DNA of 11,107 nucleotides from DATJUF01 sp035502655 (GCA_035502655.1 DATJUF010000058.1:1-11107); one strand, 5' to 3'; shown: positions 1-7,522, counted from the first letter of the stretch. Numbers and translations: made by a program. The notes: a model not told the origin generated them from the sequence alone.

Positions 1-409
1 CCGCGGAATGCCTGGTCATGAGATGGAGACGGTCGGCCATCATGGGCCAATCAACGTTGATGGCGTGTTCGGTATAGCGGCGGATGGCCTGCTGAAGGTC
101 CTGCTGAAGCGGTTGCGGGAATCCTTTGGATAGCCGGTACAGCGAGGCGAGCGCCATTGCTTCGTTCTGCACCATCTCGTCGGCGCGGTCGAAGCGCTGC
201 CATGCGGCGACAATCACGAAGGCCAACAGGAGGCCATAGAAGGCGCCGATCACACCGAAAGTAAAGCCGGCGACCTCGTGGTTCCGCTTGAGCGCCTCGA
301 GCGGGACCGTCCGCCGAACGATATAAAGGCCGAGGATACTAACGCTGGAAAAAGCCACAATGACGATACCGACCTGGGTAACGGTCGAGCAGTAGAGCAA
401 AAAATCCAT
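1..409 (-). CDS. DUF4239 family membrane protein (partial, N-terminal part)
   Basis: Reading the minus strand from an ATG at 409 gives 136 uninterrupted codons up to the window edge, so only the N-terminal part is present. It begins MDFLLYCSTVTQVG. Two hydrophobic stretches, about residues 10-31 and 50-68, are predicted membrane helices. They are joined by a short charged segment with an NHEVAGF motif, and the second is followed by an AAWQRFDRADEMVQNEA segment. This order, a helix, N-x-E-V-A-G-F, a second helix with G-x-x-Y, then W-x-R-F-D and a conserved E-A, is what I know from DUF4239 (bestrophin-like) proteins of unknown function in the inner membrane. A GGGGGG run lies a few bases upstream of the ATG as a possible ribosome site. 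The gene is divergent from the oxidoreductase at 529, with about 120 bp between them for both promoters. The family call is from memory of the motif; the function is unknown. Confidence 0.75.
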   Translation of the reverse strand, partial: MDFLLYCSTVTQVGIVIVAFSSVSILGLYIVRRTVPLEALKRNHEVAGFTFGVIGAFYGLLLAFVIVAAWQRFDRADEMVQNEAMALASLYRLSKGFPQPLQQDLQQAIRRYTEHAINVDWPMMADRLHLMTRHSA

Positions 410-528
410 CCGAGCCCCCCGATGCGTAATAGCGCAAGCATTTTAGCTCATGCGCAGATGGGGCGGACCCTCTTTTGACCGGAACGTGCTTGACATCGGC
501 GACGTTGGCGCAGCAGAGATAAGGCATC

Positions 529-1452
529 ATGCACGGAATCAAAATTGGTATTGGCTTCGGCCAATGGAAGTACGGACTGCCGGCCCCGGAACTGCTTTGT
601 AACTACGCGGAAGAAGCGGAGGCGGTGGGACTCGATTCGATCTGGCTCTCGGACCATATCGTGACGCGCAATCCAACGCTGGATATCAGTTGCATGTTCG
701 CGATGATTGCGGCACGCACCAAGCGGGTGAAGATGGGACCGAGCGTGCTGACGCTGCCGGCGCGTCATCCGGTGCATGTGGCGAAGACCTACGCCACGCT
801 CGACTATATTTCGGGCGGACGAATGATAATGGCGGTGGGAAGCGGGAGCGATTTGCGGGACTTGGCGGCGTCAGGCGTGGCTGCGGAGCATCGGGGGCGC
901 AGGCTCGACGAGGGGATCGGGATTCTGCGGCGGTTATGGACTGAATCGCACGTGACGCATCATGGCGAGTTCTACCATTTCGATGACGTGACGCTGGAGC
1001 CGAAGCCGCGCAAGGGATCCCTGGATATCTGGATCGGCGGCAAGAGCGACGCGATTCTAAAACGCGTCGTGCGGCTGGGCGACGGATGGTTTCCGGCACT
1101 CACCAGTCCTGCGGAGTTCGCAGCCGATATGGCCAAGCTAATGCAGTTCGGCGAGGAATATGGGCGCAAGATCGATGCGGACGAGGCGGGCGTGCTGTTG
1201 CTGACGCACGTCAGCGATAATCGCAAGGAAGCATGGCAGACGGTCGCGCCATTCCTGCAAGGCTTGAAGATGCCCGAAGGCGAGGTGGCGGCGCGATGCC
1301 TGGTGGGTCCAGCGGAGGAGTGCGTCGCCAAGATTCAGCAATTCGTCGAAGCGGGATGCACGAAGTTCGTGCTGCGGCCGTCGTGTTCGCCGGACCAGGT
1401 GATGAGCCAGATTGAGCTGTATGGGAAGGCAATCCTGCCACATTTCAATTGA
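529..1452 (+). CDS. LLM-class (luciferase-like) flavin/F420-dependent oxidoreductase
   Basis: A 307-residue protein, normal length for the luciferase-like monooxygenase superfamily, a TIM-barrel fold that binds FMN or coenzyme F420 in the cytoplasm. Visible family marks: an N-terminal strand (IKIGIGFGQ), AEEAEAVGLDSIWLSDHI at 27-44 with the usual S-D-H, a conserved region near 70-95 ending in a TLDYISGGR motif, the glycine-rich cofactor stretch VGSGSD at 103-108, RGRRLDEGI at 122-130, the LW-x-E segment, EPKP at 157-160, then IWIGG at 167-171 and GDGW at 184-187. The last two are typical of the F420-type branch. Substrate and cofactor cannot be decided from sequence alone. The ATG at 529 fits the family N terminus and has a modest AAGG four bases upstream. 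It is probably a single-gene unit, divergent from the DUF4239 gene and 117 bp before padR. I see nothing truncated. Confidence 0.9.
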   Translation: MHGIKIGIGFGQWKYGLPAPELLCNYAEEAEAVGLDSIWLSDHIVTRNPTLDISCMFAMIAARTKRVKMGPSVLTLPARHPVHVAKTYATLDYISGGRMIMAVGSGSDLRDLAASGVAAEHRGRRLDEGIGILRRLWTESHVTHHGEFYHFDDVTLEPKPRKGSLDIWIGGKSDAILKRVVRLGDGWFPALTSPAEFAADMAKLMQFGEEYGRKIDADEAGVLLLTHVSDNRKEAWQTVAPFLQGLKMPEGEVAARCLVGPAEECVAKIQQFVEAGCTKFVLRPSCSPDQVMSQIELYGKAILPHFN

Positions 1453-1557
1453 GGGAATTCAATTCACGCCATCCCGCCCCAAGAGTCAGGCGAGGAACTA
1501 GCAACGAGGGACTCACGGTCGGACTAGCAGACTGCTTGCGTAGGCAAGTGTCGTAAG

Positions 1558-1571
1558 ATATCGTACGATAT
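1558..1571. promoter_or_regulatory. Perfect 14-bp palindrome over the padR start codon (probable operator)
   Basis: ATATCGTACGATAT is its own reverse complement. It is flanked by TCGTAA at 1551-1556 and TTACGA at 1575-1580, a second inverted pair centred one base to the right, and the 10-mers TCGTAAGATA and TCGTACGATA form a near direct repeat. The ATG at 1570 shares its first two bases with the palindrome. PadR-family regulators commonly repress their own genes by binding short A/T-rich dyads, so this is a strong candidate autoregulatory site. A TAAGAT at 1554-1559 could serve as the -10 box of a leaderless transcript, but no good -35 is visible. Confidence 0.55.
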
Positions 1572-2301
1572 GTTTTACGAATATGCATTTGGCAGATGGC
1601 ACGGCCGTTCGCATCGGCACAACGGCCAATTCGCTTATGGGCTCGAAGATGGGCGGCGCTACGGACGCTTCGCTGGACGGGCCAGTTTTCTCGGCCGCTT
1701 CGCAGACGGGTGGATGGGCGGTCCCGGAATGCGGGCAGCGCGGGTACTCGCGTCCGGCGATTTGCGGCTGATTATCCTCGCGTTGCTCAATGAAAAGCCG
1801 CGGCACGGCTACGAGATAATCAAGGCGCTGGAGGACCATTCGAGCGGGATATACACGCCAAGTCCGGGCATGGTCTATCCGGCGTTGACCTATCTCGAAG
1901 AGATGGGACACGCCGCGGTGGCCGAAACAGACAGCAACAAGAAGCTCTATCGGATTACCGAGGCGGGCGCGGCGTACCTGGCGGAGCATCGGCGGAGCGC
2001 GGACGAGACGCTCGAAGGGCTGGCGCGGTTCGGGAAGCGGATGGCGCATTTTCGGCGCCGCTTTGCCGAGGAGGATGAAGAGGCGGAGGATTTCGCCAAT
2101 GGGCCGCATGATCGCGAAGAGCGGCACGAGCGGCGGAGCGAGAGGCGCAGAACGTGGACGGAGTTCCATCAGATACGCGACGATTTGCGGGCGGCGCTGC
2201 GCGAGAAGATCGACGCTACAATGGAAGAAAAGGACCGTATCTTTGCGATTCTGCGGCGGGCGATCGATGAGATTCGCAGCGGCAAGCCACCCTCTGTATA
2301 A
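1570..2301 (+). CDS. PadR family transcriptional regulator
   Basis: A 243-residue protein. Residues about 62-135 form the PadR winged helix-turn-helix: GDLRLIILALLNEKPRHGYEI at 63-83, the SPGMVYPALTYLEE core at 98-111, and a wing ending KKLYRITEAG at 124-133. From 140 onward the chain is strongly charged and probably helical, matching the usual C-terminal dimerisation helices (about 140-172 and 196-237), with a very polar linker between. The first 55 residues are a Gly/Arg/His/Tyr-rich tail. Such tails occur in a subset of PadR proteins, which supports the far-upstream start at 1570 over the internal Met residues. There is no Shine-Dalgarno before this ATG and a palindrome overlaps it, so leaderless, autorepressed expression is likely. 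Ligand and targets are unknown. The neighbouring TonB receptor or oxidoreductase could be regulated, but that is inference. Confidence 0.9.
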   Translation: MFYEYAFGRWHGRSHRHNGQFAYGLEDGRRYGRFAGRASFLGRFADGWMGGPGMRAARVLASGDLRLIILALLNEKPRHGYEIIKALEDHSSGIYTPSPGMVYPALTYLEEMGHAAVAETDSNKKLYRITEAGAAYLAEHRRSADETLEGLARFGKRMAHFRRRFAEEDEEAEDFANGPHDREERHERRSERRRTWTEFHQIRDDLRAALREKIDATMEEKDRIFAILRRAIDEIRSGKPPSV

Positions 2302-2340
2302 GGCGAATTAGCACGCCTGTCGAAGGCTGAAGATAGATAA

Positions 2341-2374
2341 AGTCCCCGGCCGTCCGGCAGCGAGAGCGGGGACT
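2341..2374. terminator. GC-rich hairpin between padR and the TonB receptor gene (possible weak terminator)
   Basis: AGTCCCCG (2341-2348) pairs perfectly with CGGGGACT (2367-2374), and inside the loop GCC at 2349-2351 can pair with GGC at 2356-2358. It lies 40 bp after the padR stop. No run of T follows on the plus strand; on the minus strand only a broken T-rich stretch (TTTATC) follows. It could therefore be a factor-assisted terminator, an mRNA end-protecting structure, or a leader structure of the receptor gene. I do not recognise a riboswitch. Confidence 0.35.
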
Positions 2375-2455
2375 CACTAAACAGTCGAAGGACGGCTTTT
2401 CAGCGCAGCTATCACATGAGTATCAGGCTGACATTGTGGTTTTGATCGCCGCTCC

Positions 2456-2484
2456 TTGAAATTGAGAAGCATTTTCATTATCAC
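2456..2484 (+). promoter_or_regulatory. Candidate sigma70-type promoter for the TonB receptor gene
   Basis: TTGAAA at 2456-2461 (five of six to the -35 consensus) is followed after exactly 17 bases by TATCAC at 2479-2484 (four of six to the -10 consensus). Transcription would start near 2491, only about two bases before the ATG at 2493, which implies a nearly leaderless message. The match is moderate and could be chance. Confidence 0.35.
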
Positions 2485-2492
2485 TAGGCGCC

Positions 2493-4943
2493 ATGAAAGC
2501 CTTATTCATTCGGCTGGCGGCAGCGCTTGGTGAAATCGGCTTCGCGCGAGGTAAAGCCGCCTCACGTTTATGGTGTTGGTGGCGCCCGATAGTTGAAGCG
2601 TCAGCAATAGTGGCGGCAGCGGGCGTGGTGATAGTGGCGCTCACTGTTAACTGCCTGGCGGGCAGCCGGCCAATCACCGGAACTGTCACGGATTCCTTGG
2701 GACGTCCGCTGGCAAACGCCGCAATTGAACTACGCTCGGCCAACGGTGCGATAATGCTGCGGACCGTTACCGATAATTCGGGACGGTTCTCGTTCGAACC
2801 GTTACATTCGGGCCTTTATTCGCTAGTGGCGGCCAAACGCGGCTTCGAACCAGCCAATGAGATCGTCAGCTACCCGAGCCGGCAAGGCGGCTCGATCACG
2901 ATTGCGCTCGGCGCTGAAACCGCACTGACCGTTCCGGTCGAGGCTACTGTGATTCGCGGGCCAAACGGAGTCTCATCAACTGGTGCCAACAAATATACTA
3001 TTACTGCCCAGGATATCCAGAATCTGCCGCGTGGCGAAAATACAACTATCACCGATGTTCTGGAGCAGATGCCCGGTGTTGCGATCGATCAGAATCAGCA
3101 AATTCACATCCGCAATACTGAAGGCCCCCAGTTCCAATATCAGATTAATGGCGTGATGGTGCCGCTCGATATAAATACCAACCCGCCGTTTATATCGATG
3201 ATTAATCCGATCTTCATCCAGCGGCTGAGCCTGCTCGATGGGATCCTGCCATCGCGCTATAGCTACGCCACTGGCGGGGTAGTGAGTATCGAGACCAAGG
3301 ATGGATGTGAGCAGCCAGGCGGCAGCTTCAGCATGTACGGCGGCCAGCGCAACACGGTCCAGCCGAGCTTTCAATACGGCGGCTGTGCGGGCAAGTTCAG
3401 CTATTACCTGACCGGATTATATAGCCAGAGCAATACTGCATTCAGCTCCGCGACGCCGGCTCCGGATGCGATTCATGACCACACGAATCAAGGCCAGGGT
3501 TTCGGCTTCTTTTCCTACGATATAAATCCGACGACCCGGTTGAGCCTCATCACTTCGGCGTCGGCAAGCGAGAATCAACTGCCTAATCAGGCGAACCTGA
3601 TCCCCGAGTTTACGTTGCCGGGCGAGAATGGTTATCCATCGGCCGATATCGATTCATACCTCAACTTCCACGACTATCTCGGCATACTCGCGCTGAATGG
3701 TGCGCCTGCGCCCGGCCTGACTTATCAACTTGCGTATGCGGCTCACTATATTTCGCAGAAATACGAGCCGGATAACACCGGCGAACTCCTCTATCAAGGG
3801 GTGGCGGCGACCGCCTTTCACAGCGATGTTGACAATACCCTCGAGGGCGATCTCACTTATCAGCTCGGCCATCACACGCTTGGCACAGGTTTCTATCTCG
3901 GCGAATATGGCGTGGAATCAGACAGCAATACGCTGGTTTTCCCCGTCAATTCAGCCGGAGTACAGGACGGCCCGGTTGAGCGGATCATCAACAACTCCAA
4001 CAAGATCAATCTATTGTCAGGGATATATCTGCAAGACACCTGGCAACTCACGGAGAAGCTGCGCGCCAATTTCGGCGTGCGCTGGGATCGCCTGAGCGGC
4101 TTTACTTATCAAAACCAGATCGATCCTACGATCAATTTCATGTATCTGCTTCGGCCTGATACGACCTTGCACGCCGGCTTCGCCCGCTATATGCAGGTGC
4201 CGAGCTTCCAGGGCATTTCGCCTGGTGCTCCCGAAGCTTTCGCCGGCACCTCGGGCTTTTCGGGAACCGGCACAGTCAATCCCGATACCGAAGACGATTT
4301 GGAATGGGATGCTGGCATCGTTCATCAGTTAACCAAGCATATTACCATCTCGGAAGATGCGTTTTATGAATACACGCATCACTACCTGGATACCGGGCAG
4401 TTCGGCGTCGTGCCGATTTTCGCGCCCTTCAATTATTTTCATGGGTACATCTGGAGCACGGAAACCGCGATTACCTATACCGCCAAGGATCTGTCGATTC
4501 ACGCCAGTAGCACGATCGGGCGGAATATGCAGACCGGCGTCGCGACGGGGCAGTTCAACTTCGATCCGATTGAGCTGGGCTACATCGATCGCCACTATAT
4601 AGTGCTTGACCATCAGCCACTGTATGGCGCGACTGGCGGTATCACCTATAATTGGAACCCGTGGTCGTTCAGTCTTGATACGCTCTACAGCAGTGGATTG
4701 CGCGGCGGCTTTGCCGACCTCGAATCGTTGCCACACGTGGCACAGACGGATTTGAGCGCGCAGCGGGGTTTCGATGTTCCACATATTGGCCAAGTGACTG
4801 ATCGGATAACCTTGCTTAATATCTTCGACCGTACCAATCTCATTCGGCCGGCCGAGGGTATCGGGATCTTTCAGGCTGCGTACGGTCCGCGTATCACGGT
4901 TTATGACACCCTGACAATTCCATTACCGGCTCTCAGCAAATAG
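2493..4943 (+). CDS. TonB-dependent receptor with N-terminal carboxypeptidase-regulatory-like domain
   Basis: An 816-residue outer-membrane receptor that would use TonB/ExbBD energy to import an unknown ligand. Residues 1-57 are an export region: a long positively charged stretch, then a hydrophobic core at about 33-52 and a possible cleavage site near CLA-GS. Residues 58-140 form a carboxypeptidase-D regulatory-like beta-sandwich (ITGTVTDSLGRPLANAAIEL, later TDNSGRFSFEPLHSGLYSL). Residues about 150-270 are the plug, with ITAQDIQNLPRGENTTITDVL, EQMPGVAIDQ, IHIRNTEG and the closing GGVVSIETK. The rest is a barrel rich in alternating aromatic strands. No STN domain is present, so sigma/anti-sigma signalling through it is unlikely. 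Cys272 and Cys298 sit on adjacent early strands and could form a disulfide. The C terminus ends in PALSK instead of the usual final aromatic residue. The ribosome site is weak. The next gene follows after 32 bp, probably co-transcribed. Confidence 0.9.
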   Translation: MKALFIRLAAALGEIGFARGKAASRLWCWWRPIVEASAIVAAAGVVIVALTVNCLAGSRPITGTVTDSLGRPLANAAIELRSANGAIMLRTVTDNSGRFSFEPLHSGLYSLVAAKRGFEPANEIVSYPSRQGGSITIALGAETALTVPVEATVIRGPNGVSSTGANKYTITAQDIQNLPRGENTTITDVLEQMPGVAIDQNQQIHIRNTEGPQFQYQINGVMVPLDINTNPPFISMINPIFIQRLSLLDGILPSRYSYATGGVVSIETKDGCEQPGGSFSMYGGQRNTVQPSFQYGGCAGKFSYYLTGLYSQSNTAFSSATPAPDAIHDHTNQGQGFGFFSYDINPTTRLSLITSASASENQLPNQANLIPEFTLPGENGYPSADIDSYLNFHDYLGILALNGAPAPGLTYQLAYAAHYISQKYEPDNTGELLYQGVAATAFHSDVDNTLEGDLTYQLGHHTLGTGFYLGEYGVESDSNTLVFPVNSAGVQDGPVERIINNSNKINLLSGIYLQDTWQLTEKLRANFGVRWDRLSGFTYQNQIDPTINFMYLLRPDTTLHAGFARYMQVPSFQGISPGAPEAFAGTSGFSGTGTVNPDTEDDLEWDAGIVHQLTKHITISEDAFYEYTHHYLDTGQFGVVPIFAPFNYFHGYIWSTETAITYTAKDLSIHASSTIGRNMQTGVATGQFNFDPIELGYIDRHYIVLDHQPLYGATGGITYNWNPWSFSLDTLYSSGLRGGFADLESLPHVAQTDLSAQRGFDVPHIGQVTDRITLLNIFDRTNLIRPAEGIGIFQAAYGPRITVYDTLTIPLPALSK

Positions 4944-4975
4944 TACATGCAGGCAAGGGCTAGCTCACAACTCGC

Positions 4976-5698
4976 ATGGGTAATGCTATCTCGCGTCTGA
5001 AGAATTTTTGTTGCGGCAGGCTGAAACAGCGGACGCTTCTGCGAATTATAATTCCACTAATTCTAGTTTCATATTTCGGCAGCCTGCTACTGGCAATGTG
5101 GCTGTTCCCTGGACCATTCGATTGGCGTGCCAAGTCGATGTCGAAGCTGCTATATCCAAGAAACAATCCGCAATTTCACTTGATAGGTTCCGTTGGCGTG
5201 GCGCTGGCGGGCGTGGCGGTGATTCCGTTCGCCGGCTACATAGGAAGCCGGGTGCATGCTATCTCGCCGAGGGCGGCATCAATCGCCGCTCCGGTGTTTG
5301 GAATAGGAGCTCTGAGCTTGATACTCGCCGCGCTGATAGTGTTTCAGCCCTATCATGATTTCTTCGCTCGCGGCGCGGGAATCTGCCTTGGCGCGGGGAT
5401 GCTCGTGTTCTACGCGGGCGCATTGAGAGGCCGGTCGGTACGTCCAGATGAAAAAGACGCCTGGCAGCGTATTGCGCTGGCGTGGAGTGTGACCGTACCG
5501 CCGGCGCTTCTAATCGTGGTGCTGCGGGTGCTGGCGGCGGTACATTTGCAATGGGCTAATCCAGTCTATCGTATAGTGGAAAATCGAGCGCTCTGGCATC
5601 TGGGATTCTGGGAATGGATTGGCTCGATAGCCGCGTTTCTATTCCTGCTCAACGCGGCTTTGTACCTGCCGAAAGATCGCGACCGTCAAATTCTATGA
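4976..5698 (+). CDS. DUF998-like six-helix integral membrane protein
   Basis: A 240-residue, very hydrophobic protein with six likely membrane helices, at about residues 21-43, 68-90, 99-122, 132-150, 166-190 and 210-232. A loop after helix 1 reads SMSKLLYPRNNPQFHLIG, similar in position and style to the loop between the first two helices of DUF998 proteins, which are uncharacterised membrane proteins. The N terminus is basic with a CC pair at 12-13 and points to the cytoplasm by the positive-inside rule. The stop lies about 20 bp downstream of helix 6, after a short basic tail. It begins 32 bp after the TonB-receptor gene on the same strand, with no terminator between, so the two are probably one transcription unit. 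This could mean a shared substrate, but that is inference. No convincing Shine-Dalgarno precedes the ATG; AAGGG at 4955-4959 is too far away. The family call is moderate. Confidence 0.65.
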   Translation: MGNAISRLKNFCCGRLKQRTLLRIIIPLILVSYFGSLLLAMWLFPGPFDWRAKSMSKLLYPRNNPQFHLIGSVGVALAGVAVIPFAGYIGSRVHAISPRAASIAAPVFGIGALSLILAALIVFQPYHDFFARGAGICLGAGMLVFYAGALRGRSVRPDEKDAWQRIALAWSVTVPPALLIVVLRVLAAVHLQWANPVYRIVENRALWHLGFWEWIGSIAAFLFLLNAALYLPKDRDRQIL

Positions 5699-6076
5699 TC
5701 TTCTTTATGTTTTATATAGGATACTAACTACCAGAGTTGAAAAAAATCGTCATGACCCGTCCGGCCTCCAGGACCGCTCGCGCGCCGTACCCAAAAGCAT
5801 GGTTCAGCGATGTGACCATCACCGGCGCGATTGGCCCATAGGTGGCCGGAGACGCCCAAGGCATTTTGGCGAAAGTCGCGATACAGCGGCTGCCCAGCCG
5901 CCAGACGCCAAGCCCCACCTAATCTCGTCAGGATTCCATCTCAGGTATCAGATCAGAAATCATATTCAGCCCGCCAATACGATTCTGGAAAAAATTCCAC
6001 GAAGCTTTTCTGAGAGAACGAACACGCGTTCGCGGAGACCGGCCTTCGTAAGACTTGATTCGAAGATGCAGTTCAC
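5699..6076. other. Gene-poor spacer between convergent genes
   Basis: This 378-bp stretch lies between the ends of two convergent genes. It has no convincing gene. On the plus strand an ATG at 5752 opens 29 codons (MTRPASRTARAPYPKAWF...), stops at TAG 5839-5841, and the same frame stays open for a further 26 codons to TAA 5920-5922; on the minus strand a 64-codon ORF covers 5724-5918. Neither resembles a family I know, so a decayed fragment is possible. A strong inverted repeat, GCGGCTG (5886-5892) and CAGCCGC (5895-5901), and a smaller one, CGAAC (6019-6023) and GTTCG (6028-6032), are present. The second could form part of a terminator for the glycosyltransferase but lacks a clean T run. Confidence 0.5.
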
Positions 6077-7066
6077 TTATGCCAGACGCTCATTGCTGAT
6101 TCGAGTTTCTTCCAGGCCCGGCTCGATGACTGGATGCGCCGCGGCAGCATACCGCTCCGCTCCGATTAGGCGCAGCCGTTCCTTATGCAGTGAGTCCGCC
6201 TCATTGACCGTGTAAAAGACCGTATACTGCCCGGTAGCGCGCCCGTTGAACTCCCTGCTCAAAATACGAAACACATTGCGGTCAGCGGCCCTTGCGTTAG
6301 GCGAATTGCGCATCGGAATAGCCCACCACGGCAGGACAGCCTCACATACCTGCTTGTTGATCGCGATGCCGTTCGGGTCGGCCCAGCCGCCGTATTGCCG
6401 GAACACGCCCCGGCCGGGGCCGATCGACTCCCACTCGTCCTTGCAGATCGAGCGGCCCGAGTCAGGATGCACGAACCAGCGCAAAGAATAGGCCCACTCT
6501 GCCCCGTTCAATGCCTGATGCAGCGAGGCGAGGTGATCGCTCGACCACCAGTTGTCATCATCGAGATAGGCCACGAAGCGGCTGTTTGCCAGATAGCTGA
6601 GAACCGTCCGCAAGGCTCCTCCATCCCCGGCCGCATGCTGACCGCCGTGGCGGCGCGAGGTCGAATACCCTGGATAAAAGCAGAACACGCATTGGCGTGC
6701 AGGTACCGCACGACAGGTCTCCTGCAGCAAATCAAGCGAGCCGAGCGGCACATCCACACCGATCCAGACCTGCACCCGGCCATCGTACTGCTGGCTGAAA
6801 ATCGACCGCAGCGCCCGATTGATCGTCGGGCGCAGCGTGGTCGGCATGACAACCGTGAAATCGAAGCTATCGCGCAAATCTACGCCACTGCCCTGGAAGA
6901 CTTTCAGAAACGGCGTCTCGCTGCCCGAATACGATACGCCTGGAGGAGGCTCACGGGCGAGGTGAGCGGCGGTGGGACGCCGCAACTCACGGTAGCGAAC
7001 GACCTGAATATCGAGTGCACGGAGCAGCCGATTGGCGGCCCACAGAAACTGTCCCTTCCAACTCAT
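6077..7066 (-). CDS. Family 2 glycosyltransferase
   Basis: A 329-residue protein counted from ATG 7066. It would transfer a sugar from a nucleotide donor to a glycan or lipid acceptor in the cytoplasm. The GT-A fold is visible: the first strand and donor-binding segment FTVVMPTTLRPTINRALRSI at about 70-89, a second strand VQVWIGVD at 98-105, and the metal-binding DXD motif as LDDDNWW at 168-174 within FVAYLDDDNWWSSDH. Downstream are DEWESIGPG, GGWADPN and a late ADRNVF helix, a pattern I know from a group of GT2 proteins. The N terminus, WKGQFLWAANRLLRALDIQVVR, resembles the leader of many bacterial glycosyltransferases, which favours ATG 7066. A GTG start at 7087 would add seven residues and is possible. 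No other sugar gene lies nearby, so it is an orphan here. The acceptor cannot be inferred. Confidence 0.85.
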   Translation of the reverse strand: MSWKGQFLWAANRLLRALDIQVVRYRELRRPTAAHLAREPPPGVSYSGSETPFLKVFQGSGVDLRDSFDFTVVMPTTLRPTINRALRSIFSQQYDGRVQVWIGVDVPLGSLDLLQETCRAVPARQCVFCFYPGYSTSRRHGGQHAAGDGGALRTVLSYLANSRFVAYLDDDNWWSSDHLASLHQALNGAEWAYSLRWFVHPDSGRSICKDEWESIGPGRGVFRQYGGWADPNGIAINKQVCEAVLPWWAIPMRNSPNARAADRNVFRILSREFNGRATGQYTVFYTVNEADSLHKERLRLIGAERYAAAAHPVIEPGLEETRISNERLA

Positions 7067-7522
7067 CAGACCAGAGCGCCTCGCCACCGCCAGTTTCTCT
7101 GGGCGGCTATCTCCATCCAGCTATCGCGCTGTGTGTCCTTGCTGCGGTTGATCGGAGAATATGAACAATTGCAGCGGACTTTGTCTTCGCCATGGCCTAT
7201 GTCCTCCGAACAGCTGCTAAGGGTACAGTTATATCACCTAGCGTTGCGATGAAACTCCTTGTGTCGTCCATAAACGTCGAAAATCGCAAGATTAGGCCGC
7301 TCGCAGGGTTATCCCCACTCCACCGCCCATCCATATGCCAAAATCTCACACTCTGTTGATCGCGTTGAAAAGTCACTCGTTAAGACGGCCGCATCGATGC
7401 TTCAAAACGTCGCGGTGGTCGAAAGCCATGCATCGGGCGAGGCTGGATTCAAGAATTTCGGTCCGAGTCGCGGCAACGCAAGCGGTATAAACGATCAGAA
7501 CCGTTAAACGGCAAAAGCGGTT
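7067..7522. other. Gene-poor spacer upstream of the glycosyltransferase, with possible leader ORFs
   Basis: These 456 bp hold no recognised gene. Two small minus-strand ORFs are worth noting. One of 28 codons starts at ATG 7193 (MAKTKSAAIVHILR...) and ends at 7107, with GGAGG at 7203-7207 nine bases upstream. Another of 16 codons runs from ATG 7116 to a TGA at 7066-7068 that shares its A with the glycosyltransferase ATG. The frame of the second is open for about 55 codons with no earlier ATG, GTG or TTG start that I could find. From 7253 to 7498 I see nothing convincing. Confidence 0.4.
7499..7522. terminator. Possible weak terminator hairpin after the CoA-transferase operon
   Basis: AACCG (7499-7503) pairs with CGGTT (7518-7522), and inside it CCGTT and AACGG can form an alternative stem. 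It abuts the stop codon of the minus-strand CoA-transferase at 7523. The T run on the minus strand after the stem is short (TTCT), so this is a poor intrinsic terminator. Confidence 0.25.

Noticed and set aside
490..495. TTGACA upstream of the luciferase-like gene as a -35 box
   Set aside because: The hexamer is a perfect match, but at 16-19 bases downstream there is no sequence resembling a -10 box.
1447..1464. AATTGA...TCAATT inverted repeat at the end of the luciferase-like gene
   Set aside because: The six-pair stem is entirely weak and no T run follows, so it is not a believable terminator.
1513..2169. Minus-strand ORF of 218 codons opposite padR
   Set aside because: It overlaps a clear PadR gene over most of its length and has no domain I recognise.
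6395..7252. Long plus-strand ORF (285 codons) opposite the glycosyltransferase
   Set aside because: It is antisense to a gene with clear GT2 motifs, its product is Arg/Ala/Pro-rich without any recognisable domain, and it has no convincing ribosome site. It is a by-product of GC-rich codon use.
7309..7317. TTATCCCCA resembling a DnaA box
   Set aside because: A single near-match without clustered boxes, an AT-rich element or dnaA/dnaN genes does not support an origin.
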